A stretch of 64,000 bases of DNA from Flavisolibacter ginsengisoli DSM 18119. GTDB taxonomy: Bacteria; Bacteroidota; Bacteroidia; Chitinophagales; Chitinophagaceae. The translations under genes and the position numbers were made by a program. The stretch lies in assembly GCF_900129295.1 (NCBI RefSeq), contig NZ_FQUU01000012.1, positions 1-64,000 of the forward strand, read 5' to 3'. This document shows, piece after piece, positions 1 to 8,871 of this stretch (its first letter is position 1; each line of letters begins with the position of its first letter). The notes under the pieces were generated by a model. That model saw only the letters and a program-made list of their open reading frames with translations. It was not told where the DNA came from and did no database searches.

Positions 1-1460
1 TCTATCCAGCCCACATCCAAAGTACCTTCAGAGCAGTTCTCGGTGAGCACACCACTCATGGCACTCCAGTTCTCAGCCTCTATCCTGGAGGAGGTGCCGG
101 TAGCACCATTGACTGTTACCAAAACATCATCAAAAGCTGTAGCGCCAGCATTGTCTGTGACGGTGAGGCGGAAGATATAAGACCCCTGTGCAAGACCACT
201 TACCGTGGTAGAAGCAGCAGAAGGACTATTGATGGTAGCTGCACCTCCTGATACCTTGGACCATGCATAGGAAGCAATGGAGCCATCAGGGTCTGAACCA
301 CTTCCTGAAAGCGAAACACTGTTTGCAGGAAGGGTGATGGTCTTATCAGCTCCTGCATTGGCAGTTGGTGATTGGTTGGCAGCAGAAGCACCTGCTATCT
401 CCAGCCAGTTGATGTTCCATCCGGCAGTGGAAATAGATTGGATCCGTATGGTTTGGGTGCCTGCGCTCAGGTTAATGGCCCTGGTTACTGTTTGCCATGT
501 CTGCCAGGTTCCTGTAATAGGTACTGTAACAGTGGAAAGCACCGCAGTGCCTTTACTCACCTGGAACTGAGCGCCATTATAGGGTGAAGCCAATCGAAAA
601 CTCATTGTATAGGAACCTGCTGCAGGTACATTTACTGAATACTCCATCCAGTCGCCATTATCTATCCAGCCCACGTTCTGCGTTCCTCCTACATCTGCTG
701 TATTCTCTGTAGAAACCCCGCTCATGGCAGACCATTTTTCCGCTTCTATATGAATGTTTACGATGTTACCAGTTGGTTCTGTGCCAAAAACATTTTTTGC
801 AATCGCTTTTTGAAATAGCAACCCATGTCCCTTGTCATTCAAATGGACACCGTCACCTGAGTTCAACTCGGGTTTGATATTGTACAGGCCATCAGTTGTG
901 GCAATGCCATTCCAGAAATCAATGGCATTATTTCCAAAGCTTGACATGATGGAATCTACCATGTCATGCAGTATGGAGCGGTAATTGGAATCGTATTGGC
1001 TTCTGGGTTGCGTGGTAGTTATATAAGGTTTTACACCCGCAGCCTGTATATAACGATAAAGATACCGCAGGTTGTTAATAAATTCTGCTCTTGAATATCC
1101 ATTACCCACATCATTAGTAGGAAGATTAATAATGATAACAGATGGAGCATAACTCAATGCTTTAGTCACATTGTGTGCAGTATCGGGTGTAGGTTTCCCT
1201 GCAGGTGCTATATATTCATTGGGCATGATCTTGTAAGTAACATAACCACCTACAGCCAGGTTGATAATACTTGTATCCTGGTTGTCATTCCTGTTTTTCG
1301 CATAGGCAGCCTGGAAACGGTTCACCCATGCTGAATCAGGGACGCTTGCCCCGGTACCCGCAGAGGTAGAAGAACCAAGAACAACCAGCCTCGTTTGCCC
1401 GTATGTGGTATTGAAAACAATGAATAGTACCCCCAGGAGTAATAATAGTGTGCGTAGCAT
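1..1460 (-). CDS. Secreted SGNH/GDSL hydrolase with CBM6-PKD-CBM6 modules (3' truncated)
   Basis: The frame opens at an ATG at 1458-1460 and runs off the left edge of the window, leaving about 486 residues without a stop. A hydrophobic signal peptide ends near TYGQ (about residue 21). Residues ~22-220 form an SGNH hydrolase: block I VVLGSSTSAGTG with the nucleophile Ser, INLPTNDVGNG as block III, and GDGVHLNDKGH carrying the catalytic Asp/His. A CBM6-like module follows (~237-358, with NVGWIDNGDWMEYS), then a PKD/Ig-like domain (~360-450, NQSPTANAGADKT), then the start of a second CBM6 (~457 on, again DVGWID). SGNH enzymes of this build usually deacetylate polysaccharides; the substrate here is not visible. 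A sorting domain for type IX secretion may lie in the missing C terminus. Family assignment is firm, substrate is inference. Confidence 0.85.
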   Translation of the reverse strand, partial: MLRTLLLLLGVLFIVFNTTYGQTRLVVLGSSTSAGTGASVPDSAWVNRFQAAYAKNRNDNQDTSIINLAVGGYVTYKIMPNEYIAPAGKPTPDTAHNVTKALSYAPSVIIINLPTNDVGNGYSRAEFINNLRYLYRYIQAAGVKPYITTTQPRSQYDSNYRSILHDMVDSIMSSFGNNAIDFWNGIATTDGLYNIKPELNSGDGVHLNDKGHGLLFQKAIAKNVFGTEPTGNIVNIHIEAEKWSAMSGVSTENTADVGGTQNVGWIDNGDWMEYSVNVPAAGSYTMSFRLASPYNGAQFQVSKGTAVLSTVTVPITGTWQTWQTVTRAINLSAGTQTIRIQSISTAGWNINWLEIAGASAANQSPTANAGADKTITLPANSVSLSGSGSDPDGSIASYAWSKVSGGAATINSPSAASTTVSGLAQGSYIFRLTVTDNAGATAFDDVLVTVNGATGTSSRIEAENWSAMSGVLTENCSEGTLDVGWI

Positions 1461-1588
1461 AAACAGTCCCTATTTTGGTAATAAAGGGTCTTCTTCAGGC
1501 AGGTAAAATCTTGTTTTTCGTTTGGGAGGTTAGCTTCAGGGGGAGGAGATATAATAAAATTACTTAATTCTATTAATTAACCATAAAT

Positions 1589-1641
1589 ACTAAGTACAAT
1601 TAATTTTTTTTTATGAAAAGAGGATATTATATTTACTTAGT
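1589..1641. promoter_or_regulatory. Putative MarR operator/promoter region
   Basis: ACTAAGTA at 1589-1596 and its exact reverse complement TACTTAGT at 1634-1641 bracket the start region of the MarR gene; a related TTACTTAAT lies at 1560-1568. The second half-site overlaps a TATATTTA (1628-1635), one base off the TAnnTTTG -7 element. MarR proteins commonly repress their own promoter through such inverted sites. That this is the operator is inference. Confidence 0.4.
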
Positions 1642-1656
1642 TGCATAAACAACTGT

Positions 1657-2100
1657 ATGTCAAACAACCATTTTAAAAAGGGGGAGCTTTACAGTTTTAT
1701 TACAGGCAAGGCATCTATTGCCATTGCCCGCCGGCTTCAAAAGAAGTTCAATACTTCAGGCGTTAATCTTACCATCGAACAATGGAGTGTACTATACCAG
1801 TTATGGAAACATGATGGTGCCAGCCAGCAGGAATTATGCAATGCTACTTTCAGAGACAAACCAAGTATTACCCGGTTGGTTGACAACCTGGAGAAGTTAA
1901 ACCTGGTGAACCGGGTGTCGGATGAGAAGGACAGGAGGATCAACAAGATCTATTTGACCAGGGCAGCCATCAAACTCCAGGAGGAGACCATGGCGCTGGC
2001 AGAAGAAACCCTAAATGAAGCATTGAGTGGCGTACCTGCTGACCAGGTAGAGATGTGCAAAGAGGTGCTTCAAAAAGTATATGACAACCTGAATGGTTAA
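1657..2100 (+). CDS. MarR family winged-helix transcriptional regulator
   Basis: A 147-residue protein of standard MarR length. The central winged helix is clear: helix-turn-helix around residues 53-85 with recognition helix DKPSITRLVDNLEKL, then the wing with SDEKDRRINKIYLT, matching the conserved DxR wing signature. The terminal helices would form the dimer interface. It sits 68 bp upstream of an acyl-CoA dehydrogenase on the same strand, which suggests control of fatty acid or acyl-CoA metabolism, although the ligand cannot be read from sequence. An AT-rich leader with inverted ACTAAGTA/TACTTAGT half-sites suggests autoregulation. Confidence 0.93.
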   Translation: MSNNHFKKGELYSFITGKASIAIARRLQKKFNTSGVNLTIEQWSVLYQLWKHDGASQQELCNATFRDKPSITRLVDNLEKLNLVNRVSDEKDRRINKIYLTRAAIKLQEETMALAEETLNEALSGVPADQVEMCKEVLQKVYDNLNG

Positions 2101-2168
2101 TAGCTAACAATAACCAACGATCCGGGTGCTCTAGAAACCCTTAAACTATCAAACAAAAACTTTCTATT

Positions 2169-3950
2169 ATGGAAACACTTACCAACAAAGCCCTTAAAGG
2201 CGGCGAATGGCTGATCAGGGAAACAGACCCTTCAGCTAGTTTTATACCTGAAGATTTTTCTGAAGAACAGAAGATGATCAGGGATATGTGCAACCAGTTC
2301 CTGGACATGGAAGTGATGCCCATATTAGATAAGATAGACAGTATGGAGCCTGGCCTGATGCGTTCCCTTTTACAAAAAGCGGGGGAACAGGGATTACTAT
2401 CCACTTCATTCCCTGAAGAATATGGTGGCTTGGGAAAAGATTTTGTCACCTCCACAATCGTTAATGAATACCTGGGTGCTGGCCATTCTTTTTCTGTAGC
2501 TGTTTCAGCTCATACAGGTATTGGCACACTGCCCATTCTTTATTTCGGCAACGAAGCGCAAAAGCAAAAATATATTCCTAAGTTAATCAGCGGTGAATGG
2601 ACGGGTGCCTATGGTCTAACAGAACCCAACAGCGGCAGTGATGCATTGGGTGCCAAGACCTCCGCACGCCTGAGTGAGGATGGTAAATATTATTTACTGA
2701 ATGGTCAGAAATGCTGGATCACGAATGGTGGTTTTGCCGATATCTATACTGTATTTGCAAAGGTTGATGGTGACAAGTTTACAGGCTTTATAGTAGAACG
2801 GGGATTTGAAGGATTTACACAAGGTCCTGAAGAACATAAGATGGGTATTAAGGGTTCCTCTACCGTTCAATTGTACTTCCAGGATTGCAAAGTGCCGGTA
2901 GAAAATGTACTGGGTGAAATTGGCAAGGGACATAAGATCGCTTTTAACATCCTGAACATTGGCCGTTTGAAATTATGCGCTGCTACATTGGGCGGGGCCA
3001 AAAGAGCTACCAGCAGTTCCGTGGAATATGCCATTACAAGAGAGCAGTTCAAAACTTCCATTGCCAACTTCGGAGCTATCAAGCACAAACTTGCAGAAAT
3101 GGCTACCCAGGTATTTGCCTGTGAAAGCTCTTTATACCGTACTGCACAACTGATAGATGACAAAGAAAAGGAATTGCTTGAGGCAGGAAAACCCTTTAAT
3201 GAAGCCCTATTGGGTGCTGCAGAAGAGTATGCCATTGAATGCGCCATTTTGAAAGTAAATGGCAGCGAGATGCTGGACTTTATAGTAGATGAAGGCGTGC
3301 AGATACATGGTGGCAATGGCTTCAGTGCGGAATATGATATATCAAGGGCTTACAGGGATAGCCGCATCAACCGGATCTATGAAGGCACCAACGAGATCAA
3401 CCGCTTGCTGACTGTGGACATGACATTGAAGCGTGCCATGCAAGGAAGATTAAATATCATGGGCGCAGCTATGAAAGTTTCACAGGAATTAATGAGTATA
3501 CCAGATTTTGGCGCGGAAGATGAAACACCATTTACACAAGAGATCAAACTGGTGAATAATTTTAAGAAAGCTGTATTACTGACAGCAGGAGCTGCTGCTC
3601 AAAAATTGATGATGCAGTTAGAAAAGGAACAAGAGATCTTGATGAACATAGCAGATATGGCTATCGATACTTATGTGGCTGAAAGCGTGTTGCTGCGGGT
3701 AAGGAAACTGGCACTAGAAGGAAATAATGATCCTATCTATAAGGACATGCTAAACTGTTTCCTCTATGATGCTGCTGACCGAATCAATAAAAATGGAAAA
3801 GATGCTATCAATTCATTTGCAGAAGGAGATGAACAAAGGATGATACTGATGGGGATCAAACGATTTACCAAGGCAGCTTCATTCAACAGTAAGGAAGCCC
3901 GCAGGCGTATTGCGGATAAACTGATCAGCGAAAGAAAGTATCCTTTCTAG
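2169..3950 (+). CDS. Acyl-CoA dehydrogenase, long form
   Basis: Flavoprotein that would introduce a trans-2 double bond into acyl-CoA in beta-oxidation, in the cytoplasm. Residues ~27-400 show the usual fold order: N-terminal helical domain, the middle domain with AYGLTEPNSGSDA and WITNGG (FAD contacts), and the C-terminal helical domain with QIHGGNGF and IYEGTNEINR, where Glu405 occupies the catalytic-base position. At 593 residues it is about 200 longer than the short- and medium-chain enzymes; the extra C-terminal helical region (~410-593) resembles the layout of very-long-chain/ACAD9-type enzymes. It probably belongs with the MarR gene upstream. A perfect hairpin follows the stop. Chain-length preference is unknown. 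Confidence 0.93.
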   Translation: METLTNKALKGGEWLIRETDPSASFIPEDFSEEQKMIRDMCNQFLDMEVMPILDKIDSMEPGLMRSLLQKAGEQGLLSTSFPEEYGGLGKDFVTSTIVNEYLGAGHSFSVAVSAHTGIGTLPILYFGNEAQKQKYIPKLISGEWTGAYGLTEPNSGSDALGAKTSARLSEDGKYYLLNGQKCWITNGGFADIYTVFAKVDGDKFTGFIVERGFEGFTQGPEEHKMGIKGSSTVQLYFQDCKVPVENVLGEIGKGHKIAFNILNIGRLKLCAATLGGAKRATSSSVEYAITREQFKTSIANFGAIKHKLAEMATQVFACESSLYRTAQLIDDKEKELLEAGKPFNEALLGAAEEYAIECAILKVNGSEMLDFIVDEGVQIHGGNGFSAEYDISRAYRDSRINRIYEGTNEINRLLTVDMTLKRAMQGRLNIMGAAMKVSQELMSIPDFGAEDETPFTQEIKLVNNFKKAVLLTAGAAAQKLMMQLEKEQEILMNIADMAIDTYVAESVLLRVRKLALEGNNDPIYKDMLNCFLYDAADRINKNGKDAINSFAEGDEQRMILMGIKRFTKAASFNSKEARRRIADKLISERKYPF

Positions 3951-3962
3951 TATAAAACATTA

Positions 3963-3999
3963 AAAGGATAATGAAGCTCCTAACACTTCATTATCCTTT
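3963..3999. terminator. Bidirectional terminator between convergent genes
   Basis: A perfect 14-bp stem (3963-3976 with 3986-3999) around a 9-nt loop lies between the convergent acyl-CoA dehydrogenase and the membrane protein gene. The stem begins with A's and ends with T's, so it could work on both strands. Confidence 0.75.
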
Positions 4000-4027
4000 C
4001 TGTTATCAAACCTTTATAGTTTTTATC

Positions 4028-4723
4028 TTACCCGTTGCCAAAGAACATGGCCAGTTCTCTCCTGGTATTTCTCACTTCCTGCAATTGTTTCATACGGTTC
4101 TTGATCAGCTGAAGGCCAATGGTCATTAACACTGAAGAAATAAAAGTGGAAATAAAGTACAACAGGAATACATCTCCCACTGCCGGTGTCAATTGTATGT
4201 AATAGAAATAATAGATCAGGGCATAGCATCCATAAGAGAACAATATAGCTACCAGCATCAGGGTCCTGCCGGCGTTCTTACCAAATTCGACAGTTATCCT
4301 GATATGCCTGATGAACAGGTAAAAGCTGTAAATAAGTATCAACGTAAGCCCCGGACCCATAATATAAACTATAGCTTTAGGATTTAATCCAAAGATGCAC
4401 GCTATTACAATCTCGTAAGCTACATATATGGCTGTAACAATATGTACAGCCCTTTGCTTTTGTTTGATAGGACAGAAGAATAAAAGCGCTGTCAGCATTA
4501 ATGGTATATCAAGGTAGTTATTGATCACAGCAAATACGTCCAGGAACTTTGGCGAAGCGGGCAGTATGTTTTCTGAAAAGAGGTTATAGATGCCTGTGGA
4601 TAGCAAAGAAATGAGTAATGCTGCGAGGCTGCGGTGTTGGTAAAGTTTGTTATAAACGATGGCGATAGCCGGCACGAACATGGTGATAGTGGCGGCAACA
4701 CCAATAATGGTATTCCAGTTCAT
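4028..4723 (-). CDS. Conserved polytopic membrane protein, unknown function
   Basis: A 231-residue protein with about six to seven hydrophobic helices, starting with a membrane segment at residues ~5-24 (IIGVAATITMFVPAIAIVY) and ending in a short basic, polar tail (residues ~208-231, rich in Arg/Lys/Gln). I do not recognise a named family and see no catalytic motif. It is transcribed convergently to the acyl-CoA dehydrogenase and is not closely coupled to any other gene. The overall look (seven-helix sensor-like, small loops) could fit an integral-membrane sensory module without an output domain, but that is speculation. Confidence 0.72.
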   Translation of the reverse strand: MNWNTIIGVAATITMFVPAIAIVYNKLYQHRSLAALLISLLSTGIYNLFSENILPASPKFLDVFAVINNYLDIPLMLTALLFFCPIKQKQRAVHIVTAIYVAYEIVIACIFGLNPKAIVYIMGPGLTLILIYSFYLFIRHIRITVEFGKNAGRTLMLVAILFSYGCYALIYYFYYIQLTPAVGDVFLLYFISTFISSVLMTIGLQLIKNRMKQLQEVRNTRRELAMFFGNG

Positions 4724-5033
4724 AGGATTGGATTTTGGATTCTACACGAAGCTTACCTTTTAGGATTTCTCCACCTGGCTCATGTGAGAAAATTTGCTTT
4801 ATCACATTACTTCTGACAGCTAATTTAATGGGGTATTTTATAAAATCATAGTGCCAAAACAAAATGGAGTACTACCACTAAATGACCCGGGTATAATTAC
4901 GAAATCAACATCAGCCAGATATGGTCATTTCTACTTTATCCTCTTATCGGATACTTACTTGAACTCCCCTGTTTTAAAGGCAAGCAAGCTATAAAGCAGG
5001 AGTTGCAAAAAATAATGAACAGTAAGAAAAAGA
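4724..5033. other. Intergenic region without recognisable gene
   Basis: About 310 bases between two leftward genes. It must hold the promoter of the membrane protein gene at 4028-4723 and the 3' end of the cdsA transcript. I found no good TAnnTTTG element, hairpin or conserved small reading frame. Confidence 0.5.
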
Positions 5034-5897
5034 TTAATGAACAAACAGGTCTGCATAAAACCACACAGCTATTGCGGCAAACAACATGGAATCAAAGCGG
5101 TCTAAAAATCCGCCATGCCCCGGCATGATAGCCCCACTGTCTTTTACTCCCGCCAGTCTTTTGATCTTGCTTTCAAACAAATCACCAACAGTACCTGTAA
5201 TGGCTGCAAGTGCAGCCATTACCGCGGCATCCACAACAGGTAATCTTTTTGTGAAATAAGCCAGTAGGCTAATAACGACCACTGTAAGAATAACTCCACC
5301 AGAAGTGCCTTCCCATGTTTTTTTAGGCGACACTTTTGATAAAGGAGTTTTCCCTATCAATGAACCTACTATATAGGCCATGGTATCATTGATCCATAAT
5401 GAAAACACAACCAGTAAGGGAATGGTCATCGATAATTGGTAAAGGTTCTCATCCCACCTGGTTCTGATATCTACCATCAAGGCAAGAGGAAGGGAAATGT
5501 ATAATATTCCGAAAAGAGAATAGAAAATGTTTTTGAGAAAGATCTGCTTTGACTCCAGCATCATAATCAATGGAAGGACGATCATAAAAGCGATACCTAT
5601 CCAAAATCCTATTTGTGAAAGTATGACTGTGCCGATAGCAAGAGTTTCATTTGTAAAGAATAACATCAGGCACCATCCCGCCAGCATGACACCATATCTA
5701 TGCGGAGCTGTAACCTTTGAATATTCAGGATTGAACTTTGTTACCAGCTTTTGATATTCCAGCCATCCACCAAAGTGCACTACAGAGAACAATAGAAAAA
5801 ACGACCAGCGGTTATAGAATAAACCACCCAGCATTACCACTACAAATACTATAGCTGTTAGTGCTCTTGTTTTAAATGTTTGCCAGTTAAATGCCAT
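5034..5897 (-). CDS. cdsA: Phosphatidate cytidylyltransferase (CDP-diglyceride synthase)
   Basis: Integral membrane enzyme that makes CDP-diacylglycerol from phosphatidic acid and CTP, the entry to phospholipid head-group synthesis. The 287-residue length and seven to eight hydrophobic segments fit the family. The C-terminal half has the hallmarks: NDTMAYIVGS (~169-178), SPKKTWEG (~187-194), GDLFESKIKR (~235-244) and the signature region at ~246-265 with DSGAIMPGHGGFLDRFDS, whose Asp residues bind the metal ions. The gene begins 5 bp after the stop of the CPBP protease gene, so the two are almost certainly co-transcribed. Confidence 0.96.
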   Translation of the reverse strand: MAFNWQTFKTRALTAIVFVVVMLGGLFYNRWSFFLLFSVVHFGGWLEYQKLVTKFNPEYSKVTAPHRYGVMLAGWCLMLFFTNETLAIGTVILSQIGFWIGIAFMIVLPLIMMLESKQIFLKNIFYSLFGILYISLPLALMVDIRTRWDENLYQLSMTIPLLVVFSLWINDTMAYIVGSLIGKTPLSKVSPKKTWEGTSGGVILTVVVISLLAYFTKRLPVVDAAVMAALAAITGTVGDLFESKIKRLAGVKDSGAIMPGHGGFLDRFDSMLFAAIAVWFYADLFVH

Positions 5898-5902
5898 AAT
5901 TC

Positions 5903-6859
5903 TTAAAAGCTAAATTCGTCTTTAGAAACATCATCATCTTTATAAACCAGGTCATAACGGCTTTTGGATCCCTTAGCCATTTGCCAAACTACAAGGGATG
6001 TGAGGCCTATACTAATGAGCGCCATGATACCTAATTGCGCCGGGTTGACAAGCGTTGTATTTGGATCCTTGACCATCTCGGGGTGCAGGTATATCACTAC
6101 TATTACCAAAGCATCATATAAGAAGTGCGCCAATATAGCCGTCCACAGGCTGCCACTGTACCAATAAATAACACCAAGCAGGACACCAAGGAAAAGCCTG
6201 GGCAGGAATCCGAAGAACTGGAAATGAAATCCCGAGAAAAGGATGGCCGTAATAATAATCCCCAACCAGGGACTTTTAGTCAGTTTGATAAATAGCCTTT
6301 GCAATACACCTCTAAAGAAAAGCTCTTCGCCTATGCCTGCAAAAACCGAAATGAAAATAAGGTTTAATACCAGTTCTTTTATGGTATGCTTGCTCAGCAT
6401 GAACTGGATTTGTTTTGCGGCATCCTCTTCCATGCTTTTCATCCATTTCTGGGCATCTCCGCCTATGGCCATTTTTTGGTTCAGTATCCCTGAATATTCC
6501 ACAAAAGGATATGACACCAGGAGTGCGGTTATACCCAGCAACCAATAGATATTACTATACGGGCTTTTTAATCCCAGGTATTGAGCTGGTGAAGGATCAG
6601 AGAAATAGCCAAAGAGCAGGCTTGGGATCAAAAACAAGCCAAGGAACTGGGTGAGCAGCATGCCCCTTATAAAGAAGATCATGTTTGGATTGTTGGTGTC
6701 CCATTTACCAACATCCTGGAGCTGGAGCAAACTGATACCTGTGAGTTTTGTAAGAATGAACGTTCCCAGGATGGTAAAGACCAGGAAAAGTCCAAAAGCC
6801 ATTCCTATGAATAAGATCAATTGTATCCATATCGGCCGTGATTTAAGATATGTTTGCAT
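5903..6859 (-). CDS. CPBP family intramembrane glutamic endopeptidase
   Basis: A 318-residue membrane protein of the CAAX-protease/bacteriocin-processing (Abi) family. The diagnostic motifs are present: EELFFRGVLQ with the Glu pair at ~178-179, SGFHFQFFG with His at ~210, and the late motif TAILAHFLYDA with another His. Eight or so hydrophobic segments are visible. Family members cleave peptide bonds inside the membrane or modify membrane proteins; the substrate here is unknown. It is the first gene of a two-gene operon with cdsA (5-bp spacing), and faces away from dusB across a 98-bp divergent promoter region. Confidence 0.92.
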   Translation of the reverse strand: MQTYLKSRPIWIQLILFIGMAFGLFLVFTILGTFILTKLTGISLLQLQDVGKWDTNNPNMIFFIRGMLLTQFLGLFLIPSLLFGYFSDPSPAQYLGLKSPYSNIYWLLGITALLVSYPFVEYSGILNQKMAIGGDAQKWMKSMEEDAAKQIQFMLSKHTIKELVLNLIFISVFAGIGEELFFRGVLQRLFIKLTKSPWLGIIITAILFSGFHFQFFGFLPRLFLGVLLGVIYWYSGSLWTAILAHFLYDALVIVVIYLHPEMVKDPNTTLVNPAQLGIMALISIGLTSLVVWQMAKGSKSRYDLVYKDDDVSKDEFSF

Positions 6860-6957
6860 AGCACCTCGCTTTGAGAATTGTAAATTTGCTGCCCTGGCTT
6901 ATCTCCCGGGAATATAAAAGCTGCAAGATAAGCCCTGAATGATCAAAGAGATTTCGT

Positions 6958-7992
6958 TTGGTAAAAATTGATAACATATCACTTCCGGAGTTTCCATTAC
7001 TCCTGGCGCCTATGGAGGATGTCAGCGATCCCCCGTTCAGGGCTGTGTGCAAATCCAATGGCGCCGACCTGATGTACACGGAGTTCATTAGCAGTGAAGG
7101 CCTGATAAGAGATGCCATTAAAAGCCGCCAGAAGCTTGATATTTTCGATAATGAACGCCCCGTAGGTATCCAGATTTTTGGAGGCGATGAAGAAGCCATG
7201 GCCTTAAGTGCCCGCATTGTTGATACCGTAAACCCCGACCTGCTTGATATCAACTTTGGATGCCCTGTGAAAAAAGTGGTGAGCAAGGGCGCCGGTGCCG
7301 CAGTACTGAAGGACATCGACCTGATGGTACGGTTAACCAAAGCAGTGGTAAACTCAACTTCTTTACCCGTTACCGTAAAAACAAGGCTTGGCTGGGATGA
7401 TGCCTCCATCAATATCGGGGAGGTTGCAGAGCGCCTGCAGGATGTTGGCATCAAGGCATTGGCCATTCATGGACGCACCAGGTGCCAGCTGTACAAAGGT
7501 TCTGCCAACTGGGATCCCATAGCCAGCGTGAAGGAAAACCCCCGCATACAGATACCCATTTTCGGCAATGGAGATATAGACTCACCGGAAAAAGCCCTTT
7601 TATATAAGAACCGTTATGGGGTAGATGGCATCATGATTGGCAGGGCAGCCATTGGCTATCCCTGGATCTTTAATGAGATCAAACATTTTTTACGTACAGG
7701 TGAACATTTGCCGCCGCCCACCATTCAGCAAAGGGTGGAAGTGATACAGAAACACCTGCATCGCAGTGTGGAGTGGAAAGGCTTAAAGGCCGGCATCAAT
7801 GAAATGCGTCGTCATTATACCAATTACCTGAGGGGCTTGCCAAATATTAAAGAATACAGGTTAAAGCTGGTGACCATATCAGAGGTGGAAGAAATAGATG
7901 ATGTGCTGGAGCAGATTACCAATAGTTATGATGGCTATGAATTCAAGCCCCGCCAGGTAGACATGGACTCAATGGCTTATAGCTGTGGTTAG
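6958..7992 (+). CDS. dusB: tRNA-dihydrouridine synthase
   Basis: FMN enzyme that reduces uridines in the tRNA D-loop. A TIM barrel fills residues ~5-245: LLLAPMEDVSDPPFR at the first strand, catalytic Cys102 in NFGCPVKKVVSKGAGAA, HGRTRCQLYKG, and the FMN-phosphate site GNGDIDS / IMIGRAAIGYPW; the helical RNA-binding domain follows. The length, 344, is normal. The start must be the TTG at 6958: an in-frame stop lies at 6940-6942, and the first ATG (7012) would remove the first barrel strand. The stop codon overlaps that of the convergent small membrane protein gene. Confidence 0.94.
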   Translation: MVKIDNISLPEFPLLLAPMEDVSDPPFRAVCKSNGADLMYTEFISSEGLIRDAIKSRQKLDIFDNERPVGIQIFGGDEEAMALSARIVDTVNPDLLDINFGCPVKKVVSKGAGAAVLKDIDLMVRLTKAVVNSTSLPVTVKTRLGWDDASINIGEVAERLQDVGIKALAIHGRTRCQLYKGSANWDPIASVKENPRIQIPIFGNGDIDSPEKALLYKNRYGVDGIMIGRAAIGYPWIFNEIKHFLRTGEHLPPPTIQQRVEVIQKHLHRSVEWKGLKAGINEMRRHYTNYLRGLPNIKEYRLKLVTISEVEEIDDVLEQITNSYDGYEFKPRQVDMDSMAYSCG

Positions 7993-8240
7993 GTTTTTAC
8001 ACTTACTTCTTTACCTGCCTTCATCCATCCTACTGCTGATATAATAGCCCATGTTCCCTCTAAAACCACAAAGGGCCAGTATGATATCAGCAATGAAGCG
8101 TAGCACGTTAAAGCGGCTCCCAATGTATTAAGAAAAAAGAATGTTTTACCATGGGGCGACATCCATTTAAAGCTCATAAAGAAATAGGCCAGTAAGGTTA
8201 TAGCTACACCTATGGCACCGATCCAGTCGCTAAGATTCAT
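7989..8240 (-). CDS. Small membrane protein, CBU_0592-like family
   Basis: An 83-residue protein with three hydrophobic segments (about 5-23, 33-51 and 55-72). The pattern of an N-terminal DWIGAIGVAITLLAYF, a central LNTLGAALTCYASLL and a C-terminal WPFVVLEGTWAIISAVGW matches the CBU_0592 family of small membrane proteins; no function is established for them. It lies 6 bp after the stop of the peroxidase gene, so it is probably co-transcribed with it. Its TAA overlaps the TAG of dusB on the other strand. Confidence 0.8.
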   Translation of the reverse strand: MNLSDWIGAIGVAITLLAYFFMSFKWMSPHGKTFFFLNTLGAALTCYASLLISYWPFVVLEGTWAIISAVGWMKAGKEVSVKT

Positions 8241-8246
8241 AATGGT

Positions 8247-8831
8247 TTATTTAACAGCAGCCAGCACTTCTTTCGATAATGGAGAAACAGAAGGTTCAAA
8301 ATAATGGGTCAATACTCCCTGCTCATTAAGCAGGTACTTAGCAAAATTCCACGACGGTGCCTTATCATTCCATCCATTTTCTTCCTTATGGGAAAGCCAT
8401 CTAAATAGAGGATTTTGAGAGGGGCCAGGTGTTACATTGCTTTTTTTGGCCAGCGGAAAGGTGACACCATAATTCACCTGGCAGAACTGTGCTATCTCTT
8501 CATCACTTCCTTTTTCCTGCTCCTTAAAATTATTGGAAGGAAAACCCAGTACCACCAGCTTGTCCTTATTTTGTTCATACAATTGCTGTAGTTCGGCATA
8601 CTGGCCCGTATACCCGCAATCACTGGCCGTATTTACTAATAAGATCTTTTTACCCGCCATTTGGGAAAGCGGTAAGACCGATGAATTATTCAGTTCCACT
8701 TTAAGATCATAAACCTGATGGAAGGGTGGCCGGTTCTCATTATTCTTTTTTACCTGTGCCGATCCTCTTCCTTTTCCTATAAACACCAATAAAGGATAAA
8801 TCCTTTTTAATATTTGTTGTCTCAATGTCAT
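8247..8831 (-). CDS. Glutathione peroxidase family thiol peroxidase
   Basis: Reduces hydroperoxides, in bacteria usually with thioredoxin as electron donor. The peroxidatic Cys is residue 72 in NTASDCGYTG (a Cys, not Sec, enzyme); GFPSNNFKEQEKG and PSWNFAKYLL supply the Asn/Trp of the active site; a resolving-type Cys is in AQFCQVNYG. I use the ATG at 8829-8831 (194 residues). A GTG at 8862-8864 also exists in frame, but a perfect TAnnTTTG -7 element ends on that codon, so transcription should begin downstream of it. The ~45-residue N-terminal extension before the catalytic domain has a short hydrophobic stretch (IYPLLVFIG). The CBU_0592-like gene follows 6 bp later. Confidence 0.92.
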   Translation of the reverse strand: MTLRQQILKRIYPLLVFIGKGRGSAQVKKNNENRPPFHQVYDLKVELNNSSVLPLSQMAGKKILLVNTASDCGYTGQYAELQQLYEQNKDKLVVLGFPSNNFKEQEKGSDEEIAQFCQVNYGVTFPLAKKSNVTPGPSQNPLFRWLSHKEENGWNDKAPSWNFAKYLLNEQGVLTHYFEPSVSPLSKEVLAAVK

Positions 8832-8863
8832 TGCCGCTATTCTATTTACAGTTGAACGATCCA

Positions 8864-8871
8864 CAAAGCTA
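8864..8871 (-). promoter_or_regulatory. -7 element upstream of glutathione peroxidase gene
   Basis: On the minus strand this reads TAGCTTTG, a perfect TAnnTTTG of the Bacteroidota primary sigma factor. It gives a leader of about 25-30 nt to the ATG at 8831. No clear TTG lies at the -33 position. Confidence 0.5.
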
